The notes under the pieces were generated by a model. That model was not told the DNA's origin. It searched no databases and saw only the letters and a program-made list of their open reading frames with translations. This document shows positions 26,778-35,246 of a stretch of 64,000 nt of DNA, piece after piece (within the stretch, counting starts at the first letter, position 1; each line of letters begins with the position of its first letter). Made by a program: the position numbers and the translations under genes. The DNA is from Fuerstiella sp. (GTDB lineage: Bacteria; Planctomycetota; Planctomycetia; Planctomycetales; Planctomycetaceae), in assembly GCA_029245955.1 (NCBI GenBank), contig JAQWOH010000019.1, positions 186,001 through 250,000 on the forward strand, read 5' to 3'.

Positions 26778-26813
26778 CGTCTGTATTGTTCGGTCATTCT
26801 GGCACAGCGCCGC

Positions 26814-27863
26814 CTAACACTGAGAACCGGCCGAGCATTTTGTCTGTATCAGCTCCAGAAGCGACTTCTGAGGACTGACAAACTTCTCAACACCTTCCTG
26901 CATCAAAACATTCTGCATCTTTGCAAAGTCAATGTGCCGATCAATTTCCCGCTGCACTTCCTCTGACGCAGCAACAGCAACCTGTCGCGAAAAGGTCTGG
27001 TCGCTTTCGGCAATGGCATGATTGGTCGCAGGCGGATTTGTCTGAATGTCAGCGCCCGCCAGCGCCGCCACATATTTCCACGCAGCGTCTTCCGGATTCT
27101 TCGTCCCGGTGCTGGCGAAGATAATTTCCTGCTGCAGCGGTAGATTTTTGTCGGCCCAAAACTCGACATTCTTCTGCCATATTCTCTGAGCATTCACGAT
27201 ACCCACCTGGCCAGCAACCGCCTGGCTGAGTTCAGGAATGTGCTGAGCAGTGTAAACATCGACCCGGGAAACAAAGATGCTGTATACACTCTTGAAACCG
27301 TCAAGTGTATCACGACGCTGAGCCCCGCGCCAGACAGCGTCGCGGGCCTGCACATATTGTTGCTCAGTAAAAATCAGAGTCACGTTCAACGTAACGCCCG
27401 CTGCACAAAGTTCCTCAAGAGCATCAAGCCCCGCTGGTGTCGCCGGAACTTTAATCATTCGGTTCTTGTGGCCTAGTGACCATTTCTTGCCGAGTTCAAC
27501 GTAGCGTTCAACTCGCTGGGCGTGCGCCACATCCAGATCCTCCAGCAAAGGATCGAGTTCGAAGCTCACATAACCGTCGTTACCTGAGGTCTCCTCCCAG
27601 ACGGACAGGAACTCCTGCTGCGCACTCCGCACCAGACGATCCGTCAGATCCCAGGTTATGTCATCGGCTGGCAAATCGCTCGCGATCAACTCGTCGATGA
27701 CGCCGTCGAACCTGCCGGTCTTCAGCAGATTTGTGATAATGATGGGATTCGAGGTCGCGCCTGTCGCTCCAAGCTGTTTGTTCTCTGCGATGAGATCCGG
27801 ATCAATCGAATCAAGCCAGAGCTTTGTACCGGAGTCGATGAGTGAACAAAGAGCAGATGACAT
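26814..27863 (-). CDS. tal: Transaldolase
   Basis: The 349-residue protein carries the transaldolase signatures [14 protein letters not shown] at residues 33-47 and [10 protein letters not shown], whose Lys138 forms the Schiff base with the dihydroxyacetone unit. Downstream [11 protein letters not shown] is also typical. The enzyme transfers a three-carbon ketol unit between sedoheptulose 7-phosphate and glyceraldehyde 3-phosphate in the cytoplasmic pentose phosphate pathway. The length fits the longer TAL type. It lies 36 bases upstream of the PQQ-type propeller gene, and its upstream region carries repeat copy B about 175 bases away. Confidence 0.9.
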   Translation of the reverse strand: MSSALCSLIDSGTKLWLDSIDPDLIAENKQLGATGATSNPIIITNLLKTGRFDGVIDELIASDLPADDITWDLTDRLVRSAQQEFLSVWEETSGNDGYVSFELDPLLEDLDVAHAQRVERYVELGKKWSLGHKNRMIKVPATPAGLDALEELCAAGVTLNVTLIFTEQQYVQARDAVWRGAQRRDTLDGFKSVYSIFVSRVDVYTAQHIPELSQAVAGQVGIVNAQRIWQKNVEFWADKNLPLQQEIIFASTGTKNPEDAAWKYVAALAGADIQTNPPATNHAIAESDQTFSRQVAVAASEEVQREIDRHIDFAKMQNVLMQEGVEKFVSPQKSLLELIQTKCSAGSQC

Positions 27864-28212
27864 TGAACGCCTTCCGTTTTCTCAATACCGCTGGTCGTGT
27901 GACTCGGGACAGACTGTGCCATAGAAAAGATATGAGATCTTCTTTGGTTGTGCTATCAACAGTCAACAAATTGCAGCATGAGCTCAGACCCAGGGCAGCA
28001 CTTTCTCCGTCTCCGCCGTTTCAGACGGCAACATCACTGCCCTAACAGCGTTTCACGCTGACTTCTGACCGCAAAGAACGTTTTCGACAGCAGTTTCGTT
28101 GCTCCCGCGAAACAGTATCGTCCACGACAATAAGCAAACAGCGCTAACAGATGCGGATACAGAACGAGTACCGTTGCTCGTTCGTGGCGAACTCACAGGA
28201 TAACAAACAACA
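27864..28212. other. Intergenic region containing repeat copy B
   Basis: These 349 bases lie between the transaldolase start and the end of the alpha/beta hydrolase gene. Apart from the direct repeat at 28039-28135, I see no gene. The first 170 bases should contain the transaldolase promoter. Confidence 0.5.
28039..28135. repeat. Intergenic direct repeat, copy B
   Basis: This is the partner of 23859-23955, same orientation and same length. Copy B contains a perfect CAGCG/CGCTG stem with a TTTCA loop (28046-28060) and a GTTTCG/CGAAAC stem further on; both are weakened in copy A. The repeat marks the boundary between the transaldolase unit and the 25-kb sulfatase locus. Confidence 0.75.
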
Positions 28213-29598
28213 TTATCGCTCGGTTCTCAACGTCTTCGTATGCCCGTCGACATCATTGACAAGATCACTAAACCACTGCCGAAGTTGCTTCATGGAAGGA
28301 CGATCGTCAAGAAACATCGACGTTGCGTGATAACCTAACCCAGACCTGGCCCAGGTCCACTTCACGGAAGCGTCGGTAGCGTCAACCACCGGCTGATACT
28401 TTTCCTGACTGTTATCAACCTGAAAAATTGCCTTCCCGTTGAAACGTGGCGCGCGTTCCACTGCCTCTTCCATTCCTGACTGGCGCCAGTCAGATCCGTC
28501 GTAATGCTGGCAGGCCACAAATCCTTTCCACAAACGAGCAATTTGGTCGTTCCGAAGCCCAATGTAGCCACAGGCGATCGCGCCACGCGAAAATCCACAC
28601 AGGAACAGATTGCTCCTGTCACCGCCCCAGTTGTTACAAATATTGTCGATCACCTCCATCACATAATGAGTCGTGTCTTCGCCACGGTCTGAACCAAAGC
28701 CGGCTTCGGCAATCTCACCGCTGGAGCGATTGACAAATGGCAGGCTGACCCAGATGGCACGGGCACCTGAACTCAAACCATAACCCATGGCACACTGTTC
28801 CGGGCGCCCGGTCGACCAGCACGAACTGGCGTTGAAAAAGATGTTGCCGGGAAACTCCGCAATTACCGGATAGCGTTCGCCGGGCTTCCAGTCCGGAGGC
28901 AGGTAGAGGGCGCAGTAAATACCGTTATCCACATCGACAGGAAGCTGGTAACGGACGCGGCGACCAGCTGCTGGCGTTCCATTCATCATTTCGGGAACAT
29001 CCATGCGGCCTTTCGGACGCACCCAGTCATCCGCTGTCCCCGTGGCAATCAGTCCGGAAATCTCAACGGTTGCTGAGTCTGTTCTCTGAATCATCAAGCG
29101 AATCTCACTGATGAGGCCTGGATCGATTTTCGGCGTTCCGTCAGGATAGGTTTCCCGCAGATCACAATTCAGCACCACAGTTTGCTTTGGTTCCAGCGTT
29201 GCGGCTCCCCCGACTGCGGCCCAGCCGTGGGAAGATGCGACCCAAAGCGTGATTTCCACTTTCTTCGACCCGGTGTTTCTGACCGTCGCCTGGATACTCT
29301 TCGTATAAGAAAGCTGCCACCCCCCGATTGGCGGTGAGATAACCGTCCAGCCAATCCCCCTTCTCAGCTCAACCAGATTCTCGCCATCGGGAAGATTTAA
29401 TGCCGACACCTTCAGTTTCAATCTGCGATGGTCGCCGGAATCGTCGAACTGCGCAGACATGCCACGGACGTCGGACAGTTCCCCAACCGATGAAAGATGA
29501 TTCCACAACTCGGCCGGCCGTTCGTCCGCAGCACACGCTGAAGCGATGGAAAGCAGGAGCAGGACGAATTGGTACGGCTTCTTCATCGACAGGTTCAT
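28213..29598 (-). CDS. Exported alpha/beta hydrolase (esterase-like)
   Basis: The 461-residue protein has a signal peptide (residues 6-23), a beta-sandwich of about 160 residues, then an alpha/beta hydrolase domain. That domain contains YCALYLPPDWKPG, the strand PVIAEFPGN and the nucleophile elbow GFSRG (Ser337). A late His is present in SGLGYHATS, a plausible triad member. The fold resembles feruloyl or acetyl xylan esterases and PHB depolymerases, so a carbohydrate esterase activity outside the cytoplasm is likely. It is the last gene of the long minus-strand run, 13 bases after the BASS transporter, and would remove ester decorations from the locus substrate. Confidence 0.7.
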   Translation of the reverse strand: MNLSMKKPYQFVLLLLSIASACAADERPAELWNHLSSVGELSDVRGMSAQFDDSGDHRRLKLKVSALNLPDGENLVELRRGIGWTVISPPIGGWQLSYTKSIQATVRNTGSKKVEITLWVASSHGWAAVGGAATLEPKQTVVLNCDLRETYPDGTPKIDPGLISEIRLMIQRTDSATVEISGLIATGTADDWVRPKGRMDVPEMMNGTPAAGRRVRYQLPVDVDNGIYCALYLPPDWKPGERYPVIAEFPGNIFFNASSCWSTGRPEQCAMGYGLSSGARAIWVSLPFVNRSSGEIAEAGFGSDRGEDTTHYVMEVIDNICNNWGGDRSNLFLCGFSRGAIACGYIGLRNDQIARLWKGFVACQHYDGSDWRQSGMEEAVERAPRFNGKAIFQVDNSQEKYQPVVDATDASVKWTWARSGLGYHATSMFLDDRPSMKQLRQWFSDLVNDVDGHTKTLRTER

Positions 29599-29611
29599 TT
29601 GGCCTTTCCAG

Positions 29612-30751
29612 TCACTCGCGGGGAACCGAGGCCGACTGAGTCTCCGGCGGACGTGTTCGCCACCAGTTGGCCAGCATCGAGGCGATCACGTTCATGACCG
29701 GGCCGAAGACGATGGGGACGAGGCCGAGTGTGGCCACCTTTCCGAGGTCTTTTGCGAGTCCTGCTGCCATGCCGGAGTTCTGCAGGCCGACTTCGAGCGC
29801 GATCGTTCGGCAGGTCAGCCGGTCGCGTTTGAGCAGGCGGCACACGATATAGCCGAGTCCGAAGCCAGCCGTGCTGTGAATGACGCAGGCGACGATCAGC
29901 AGCGGGCCGACCTGCATTAACTTGTCGCGTCCGACGGCGACTGTCAGCACGGTCATGATCAGGATGCCGATCATCGAAATCATCGGCATCACTCGCTCAA
30001 ACCACTTCAACCGGTGGTAGACGAGATGATGGAATATTAGTCCGGCGAAAACGGGGAGCAGCACGATCTTTGTCATCTTCCACATCATGTCCTGAACGTC
30101 GATTGTAATCATTTCACTTGCGAGAAAATTCATCAGGATGGGCGTCAGCAGCGGCGCGAGCAACGTGGAAAACGCCGTCATCGTGACGGACATGGCGACG
30201 TTGGCCTTCGCGATAAACGCCATCACATTCGAGGCCAGGCCGCTCGGCGAACAGCCGACGAGCACCAGACCTGCGGCGATCTCCGGCGGCAGACCGAATG
30301 ACTTTGCCAGAGCGAATCCGACGAAAGGCATGATCGTAAACTGGCACACCAGCCCGACCAGGACTCCGACTGGCATTCTGACGACGCGAGTGAAGTCGCC
30401 GACGCTCAATGTTGTTCCCATCGCGAACATGATGATCTGCAGCACCGGGATGAACACGAAGCTCATCTCGCTGCCGCCGAGCCACGGCCACGATGTCGGG
30501 AACGTGATGAACCACTTGCTGAACGACATCCCGACGACAACGCCGGTGACAATCCAGATCGTGAAAGCGAGCTGTTTCAGAGAGCCCTGCCCCGTCGATG
30601 CTGCGAGAGAAAGGCTGAGAAAGCAGCCGGTCAACGCCGGGCCAATCCAGACAGCATTTCCCGAAACCAGAGCGACAACAGCGGCGATCGCACCGACGGC
30701 GGAAATTCCAGCGAACAGCCGTGACACAAGTGGTAAGTCAGACTTCATCAA
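29612..30751 (-). CDS. BASS-family sodium-coupled transporter
   Basis: The 379-residue protein has about ten hydrophobic helices and the two broken-helix motifs of bile acid:sodium symporters: GCSPSGLASN (from residue 166) and EVGLQNSGMAAGLA. Bacterial members carry small organic acids such as pantoate, pyruvate or keto acids. It overlaps the preceding lactonase-like gene by four bases, so the two are coupled and the carrier may take up the acid released by that protein. By eye its third codon positions are GC-richer than in the neighbours, which could point to separate acquisition. Confidence 0.85.
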   Translation of the reverse strand: MMKSDLPLVSRLFAGISAVGAIAAVVALVSGNAVWIGPALTGCFLSLSLAASTGQGSLKQLAFTIWIVTGVVVGMSFSKWFITFPTSWPWLGGSEMSFVFIPVLQIIMFAMGTTLSVGDFTRVVRMPVGVLVGLVCQFTIMPFVGFALAKSFGLPPEIAAGLVLVGCSPSGLASNVMAFIAKANVAMSVTMTAFSTLLAPLLTPILMNFLASEMITIDVQDMMWKMTKIVLLPVFAGLIFHHLVYHRLKWFERVMPMISMIGILIMTVLTVAVGRDKLMQVGPLLIVACVIHSTAGFGLGYIVCRLLKRDRLTCRTIALEVGLQNSGMAAGLAKDLGKVATLGLVPIVFGPVMNVIASMLANWWRTRPPETQSASVPRE

Positions 30752-32667
30752 TCAACCGCCCGATCAATCCGGCCGATGCCGTATGGAGGAAGGTTGATGG
30801 AAAGTTCGGGCGTCGATTCGATCCTGTTCGCGCCAAGTATCTGGACATCGACCGGACTACCAGTCAGTCCTCGCAGCGTGACTGTCTGAGCTTCACCAGT
30901 CAGATTCCCGAGAAGCACACGCAGACGCCCGTCCTTGTACAGAGCCAGGCCGACTGCGGAGAGATTGTCTGAGGTATCCACGTTATAGACAGAGCCACCT
31001 TTGAATCCGCCGACATCACGCAGCAGGTGGTAAACGGGGAACAGTTTGCCCGGGCGAGACGGAAATTCCTTTGGTCGGGATGAGACATCGTCAGCGTCCA
31101 TGATTCCGGCCCAGCCGACGGTTTCAAAGAACGTCGCTGAGTGCGCTCCGGAATCGGCGAGATACTTCACGCTGCCGAGTGTCCAGACAGCAGTGATTGG
31201 CTCGACCTGCCTTGGGTCGACGAATGTTGGTAATGGACCTCCCATCGGTGGGCCGCCGGGCTGGTCAACTCCATCGAGAATCTGCGGTGCCAGAGTGATC
31301 GGGCCGATGACCAGCGGACGATCGCCTGCAAAGGAACGAGTGCTGTTCACAGCATCCGCATGGATCGGCAGAGTCTCGACCATGGATGCATTGTCGAATG
31401 CGTGAATCTGCGGGTTGATAGCAAAGCCGACAGCTTCAATGGACTTGTCTTCCGGGCGCGCCCGGTTCAGATCGACAAAGTTCGACACGCGAGTTACGCC
31501 GATCTTTGCATCACCAGCAATCGGCTCCAGGACCTTGCGAGCTGCCGCGTATTGAGCTGAATCGCCACCCCGAATCAGCCAGTACGAAACAGGCGGCTTA
31601 AGCTCTTTGACCCCATTCAGCAGCGCGGTCAGGTCTGGTGATTCTCCGAGTCCAAGGACAACTTGAAGAGAAACGCCGAGAGCTTTGGCCTGACTAGTCG
31701 CCCGTCGCAGGTTCTTAACAAACGACTTGTCGGAAAGAGCCAGATCGATCTGCAGATGATTCAGGTCCAGGACCTTCAGTCGTTCGATCTGTCTGTCTGT
31801 GAGATTCTCAATCTCGCTGGAGACCTGCGCTCCCAGCAATGGCAGCGGTGACTTTTCTTTGGTGAGAGTCAGGACCGTGCGTTCAGACGACGAAGTCACA
31901 CCGGAAAGATCACCGTCGAGACTGATCGTGATCTTCTGCGAAATCTTCGCTCCCCTGTCGAGTTGCACCGGATACGGAATCTCCAGCGGAGTGCAGTACG
32001 TCTTGAATGACGCGTCCGTCCAGTTTCGCTGGTCTTCCATTTCGAAGATGTCGCCTTCAAAGGCGATTCGAGCGTGAATACCTTTCGCGACTTCGTGAGT
32101 AATTGCTTTCAAATTTTTTGCCGGTTGATGAGGCGAGATGTGCTTCGGAAATCGTCCGCGTGATTTCTTCCCGTCAACGGTCTCAAGCACCCACGGTTGG
32201 CTGGCGGCAGACGGTCCATGCAGCACACAGAAACCAATGCGGTTCTTCTTGAATGCTGAATGAGCTTCACCATCAAAGGCGAATTCAATGTTGCCCGTCT
32301 CACTCCCGAAAATCGTGCCCTTCCAACGGAAGTCGATGTCGGATTTCTGGCACGCAACATCAAACGTGACTTTGAAGGCGTCGTCGCGTTGTTCCACTTT
32401 GAGGTTGGAGACCTTCGGTGCAATCGTCGCCCAGTTCTCATTGCGGATCGGCGCGTTGATGCCTCGCAGAACCTCGTGTTTTCCGACTCGGATGTAACGC
32501 AGAAACACGTTGTCTGCATCGAAGACCATCGAAACCGGCCCGGCTCGAAGTGAAATCGGTTCGGCGGCTTGAAGTGGTGTAGGCTGCCAGCTTGCCGCCA
32601 ACAGCAGGACCGCAAGCTGGAAGCATACGCCACGGCCGGGATTCGTCGTTTCTGAGATGGTATTCAT
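30748..32667 (-). CDS. Exported D-apionate-lactonase-like protein
   Basis: The 639-residue protein has a signal peptide (residues 14-35). Its N-terminal beta domain carries LRAGPVSMVFD, RYIRVGKHEVLRGI and RIGFCVLHG. A conserved acidic block EMEDQRNWTDASFKTY (209-224) leads into a TIM-barrel region, and a C-terminal beta domain closes the protein. This order and the acidic block match my recollection of ApnL, the D-apionate lactonase, which is related to glycosidases. ApnL acts in breakdown of D-apiose, a branched sugar of RG-II pectin and seagrass apiogalacturonan. The export signal suggests extracytoplasmic action. It overlaps the BASS transporter gene by four bases. A glycosidase with another substrate remains possible. 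Confidence 0.6.
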   Translation of the reverse strand: MNTISETTNPGRGVCFQLAVLLLAASWQPTPLQAAEPISLRAGPVSMVFDADNVFLRYIRVGKHEVLRGINAPIRNENWATIAPKVSNLKVEQRDDAFKVTFDVACQKSDIDFRWKGTIFGSETGNIEFAFDGEAHSAFKKNRIGFCVLHGPSAASQPWVLETVDGKKSRGRFPKHISPHQPAKNLKAITHEVAKGIHARIAFEGDIFEMEDQRNWTDASFKTYCTPLEIPYPVQLDRGAKISQKITISLDGDLSGVTSSSERTVLTLTKEKSPLPLLGAQVSSEIENLTDRQIERLKVLDLNHLQIDLALSDKSFVKNLRRATSQAKALGVSLQVVLGLGESPDLTALLNGVKELKPPVSYWLIRGGDSAQYAAARKVLEPIAGDAKIGVTRVSNFVDLNRARPEDKSIEAVGFAINPQIHAFDNASMVETLPIHADAVNSTRSFAGDRPLVIGPITLAPQILDGVDQPGGPPMGGPLPTFVDPRQVEPITAVWTLGSVKYLADSGAHSATFFETVGWAGIMDADDVSSRPKEFPSRPGKLFPVYHLLRDVGGFKGGSVYNVDTSDNLSAVGLALYKDGRLRVLLGNLTGEAQTVTLRGLTGSPVDVQILGANRIESTPELSINLPPYGIGRIDRAVD

Positions 32668-32675
32668 GGTAGTTG

Positions 32676-33393
32676 CTACCTTTGTTCTTTCGACTCAGCA
32701 CTCTCTGGCGTTGTCCCGTCGGTGAGTGCGACGATGCGGATGTTCCGCCAGGCGATCTCCTGTGGCTCGGTGAAGTTCTTTACGCCGTGCACCTGCAAGC
32801 CAACCATTCCGCGTGAATGATCCGCGTAGACCTCGTGATTGGTGACGTCCGCGATGGCTTCGCCGTTGATCCAGGTTCGAATTCGTGGTCCGAGAGCGAG
32901 GATTCGGATGTGATTCCACTCGGTGTCTTTGATTGCTTTGACTCGCCCGACTTTCGGTTTCAGGAAATCCGTTCCCGGACTCGGATCCTTTCGGGCCGTT
33001 GCCCTCAATCTCAACCTGTGGCCCATACACGTTTCCCTTCTTCATGTACCTCTTTTCGCCGTCTTCCTTCCGGATGAGCGAGCGAATCACGCAACCGGAA
33101 TTGACCGGCTTACTGAGAAACCTGACCTCGAATGTCAGATCAAAATCGGTGTAGTGCTTCGTGGTGCAAAGCAAGGTGTTGCCGGCGTCTTTCACGGTCT
33201 TGCCGATGATCATCCCGTTTTCGACACGAAACTCGGCAACTCCCTGCTGACGCTGCCAGCCACGCAGTGTTTTCCCATCGAATAAGTCGGCAGGCTCGGC
33301 CGCTTTTATACCGATTCCGGCAACAACCGTGATGGTGATTGCCAGACAGGTTGTCAGGTTCGTTTTCCAATGACTCAAAGGCTGCAATTTCAT
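32676..33393 (-). pseudogene. DUF1080 (3-keto-disaccharide hydrolase) gene, frameshifted
   Basis: The first part encodes a signal peptide and the start of a DUF1080 domain (LFDGKTLRGWQ, then VRFLSKPVNSGCVIRS and YGPQVEIEG). The rest of the domain (TEWNHIRILALGPRIRTWINGEAIADV and HSRGMVGLQVHG) continues in another frame. The switch lies near 32968-32990. Some family-typical residues between the halves, including the IYGE-like strand, seem absent, so a small deletion that also shifts frame is likely. DUF1080 proteins hydrolyse 3-keto-glycosides or bind glycans. The gene keeps close spacing to its neighbours (8 and 32 bases). It is either a recent pseudogene or a sequence error; the apparent lost residues favour a real deletion. 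Confidence 0.7.
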
Positions 33394-33425
33394 TTCGTTT
33401 CCGACTCCCGGATGTGATTCGAGTT

Positions 33426-35192
33426 TTACTTGGTCGACAGTTTCTCGATCCGGATCACCGCCAGTTCAGCGCTGTTGTTGTTGGCGTGGCGTTCACCATT
33501 ATTGGAGTAGCCCACGTAGAGGTTGCCCTGATATTCAACCGCGTACGGATACGACAGAGCCGCACTCGGATGTGATTCACCGGGGCCGTCGTCAGACACC
33601 GCGTGCCGAATCACAAACACTTTAGAGAACGTGTTCTCACCGGGTTGACTCACGGCAATGGTCAGTGGCGAGCGGCGATTTCCACCGTCGGCAGTCGTCG
33701 AACAAATCAGGTAACGCTGCCCATTGGTGAGCACTCCTGAACATGGTTTCGAGCTGGCCATCGGCAGATTGCTTTCGGCGGACGCAGTCCATGTCTGCCC
33801 GTAATCCCTGCTCGTCGCGACAAGCGCTAACGGCTTGCCGCCATAACGAGCGATATTCATCACCCGCGAGCCATCAACGATGATTGATGACTCTCCCCAC
33901 ATGTTCCTGACTCCGGCGCCACGGAGAATGATCACAGTCTTCCATGTCTTCAGATCATCACCGGCACTGATCGCCACGGCGGCCGGATTACCCTGCCCCA
34001 CGATGAACCCCGGCATGATCCAGTTGCCGTTGTCCATCTTTACCGGCTCGGTCATGGGCCAGAAACCATCCTTGACGACGGTGCCCTGTGCCTGCCATTG
34101 CCCGGTCTCTTCATTCAGTTTGTAGGCCCGAGTATGCACTCCTTTGCGTCTACCATGAAAAGAGCCAAGGAACGCCCAAAGCGTTTCACGACGCGACAAA
34201 AAGACTCCATGGCTGACGGCGAGATCATCGTCTTCAATCCCCACATCAATTGTCTGCACCTTTGACCATGTCTTACCGCCGTCTTCGCTTACGCTATATC
34301 GGCCTTCTTCCGTGAGCGTGTTTTCGCTTCCCTTGTTGTGTCCGAATGAGGCGTAGAGCTTTCCCTTGTGCCAGGTCAGAGACACGCCATGAAGAAAACC
34401 ATAACCATCCACCTTGCGTTCGTACTTTTTAATGACGTGAAACTGCACACCTTCGAGAACTTCAGCTTCTGAGGTCGTGGACAAAGCCTCTCCGCTCCAT
34501 AACGTGAACAGTTCGGGTTGAGTCGGAATCCTGTGCGTGGCCGTAACCGGCTTGTAAGCGGCCGCCATCTGTCCGGCGGCGAGTGGCTTGTTGAACAGGC
34601 GAATCTCATCGAGTGCTCCGACGAAGTTCTGCCGGATACGACCGTTGTCATCGACTCCACCGAACGTAAGCGGAGCTTTGGTCTGCGGAACAGGCTTTGT
34701 GAGTTCCACCTCTCCCGCCAGCTTCCCGTTCACCCACAATTCAGCGCTGGCCGGACGAACCACCACACCGATCAGATGCCAATGACCGGGTTTTGGTTGA
34801 GCAGAACCAGCGGCGGTCGCCCAACTCCCCTGATAGACATACAGGCGAAAGCGATTGTCTTTATCAATCATTACACTCCACTGGCGCTCGCGAAGCGAGT
34901 AGCGATTCTTCGCCGCAATCATCTGTTGCTCGTGATTGAGCCGGTAAGGATTCACCCAGGCAGTCAGCGTAAATCCGGCTTCTTCATTTGCGAGACGTTC
35001 CGACTCTTTGACTTTGAGTAGACTATCGCCATCGAAAACGAGGCTGCTCCCTTCCACCCCATCAGCGCCGGCAACGTGGCCGTGTACATTGAGCTCAGAT
35101 GTCCTGGGCGAATCGAGCGACCAGGACTGATCCCCAGCCAATAGCATCGGGCAAGGCAGGATTAGAACGACGATGATTATGGTGCGAAACAT
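33426..35192 (-). CDS. Exported LamG / sialidase-like (BNR) protein
   Basis: From the ATG at 35192 the protein has 588 residues and a signal peptide (MFRTIIIVVLILPCPMLLAG). Residues 35-210 form a LamG/concanavalin-type domain (LTAWVNPYRL, WHLIGVVVR, GALDEIRLFNKPL). From 245 onward is a beta-propeller with Asp boxes such as SEDGGKTWS and SRDYGQTWT, as in sialidases. Without the arginine triad being clear, the activity may be on another glycan. It lies between the DUF1080 gene and the first sulfatase, with short gaps, in the same operon. Confidence 0.75.
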   Translation of the reverse strand: MFRTIIIVVLILPCPMLLAGDQSWSLDSPRTSELNVHGHVAGADGVEGSSLVFDGDSLLKVKESERLANEEAGFTLTAWVNPYRLNHEQQMIAAKNRYSLRERQWSVMIDKDNRFRLYVYQGSWATAAGSAQPKPGHWHLIGVVVRPASAELWVNGKLAGEVELTKPVPQTKAPLTFGGVDDNGRIRQNFVGALDEIRLFNKPLAAGQMAAAYKPVTATHRIPTQPELFTLWSGEALSTTSEAEVLEGVQFHVIKKYERKVDGYGFLHGVSLTWHKGKLYASFGHNKGSENTLTEEGRYSVSEDGGKTWSKVQTIDVGIEDDDLAVSHGVFLSRRETLWAFLGSFHGRRKGVHTRAYKLNEETGQWQAQGTVVKDGFWPMTEPVKMDNGNWIMPGFIVGQGNPAAVAISAGDDLKTWKTVIILRGAGVRNMWGESSIIVDGSRVMNIARYGGKPLALVATSRDYGQTWTASAESNLPMASSKPCSGVLTNGQRYLICSTTADGGNRRSPLTIAVSQPGENTFSKVFVIRHAVSDDGPGESHPSAALSYPYAVEYQGNLYVGYSNNGERHANNNSAELAVIRIEKLSTK

Positions 35193-35246
35193 AGTGTGAA
35201 CTCGTGGTTGAAGCTGTGGCATGGCCGTAGTTGTTCGTCGTTATGG

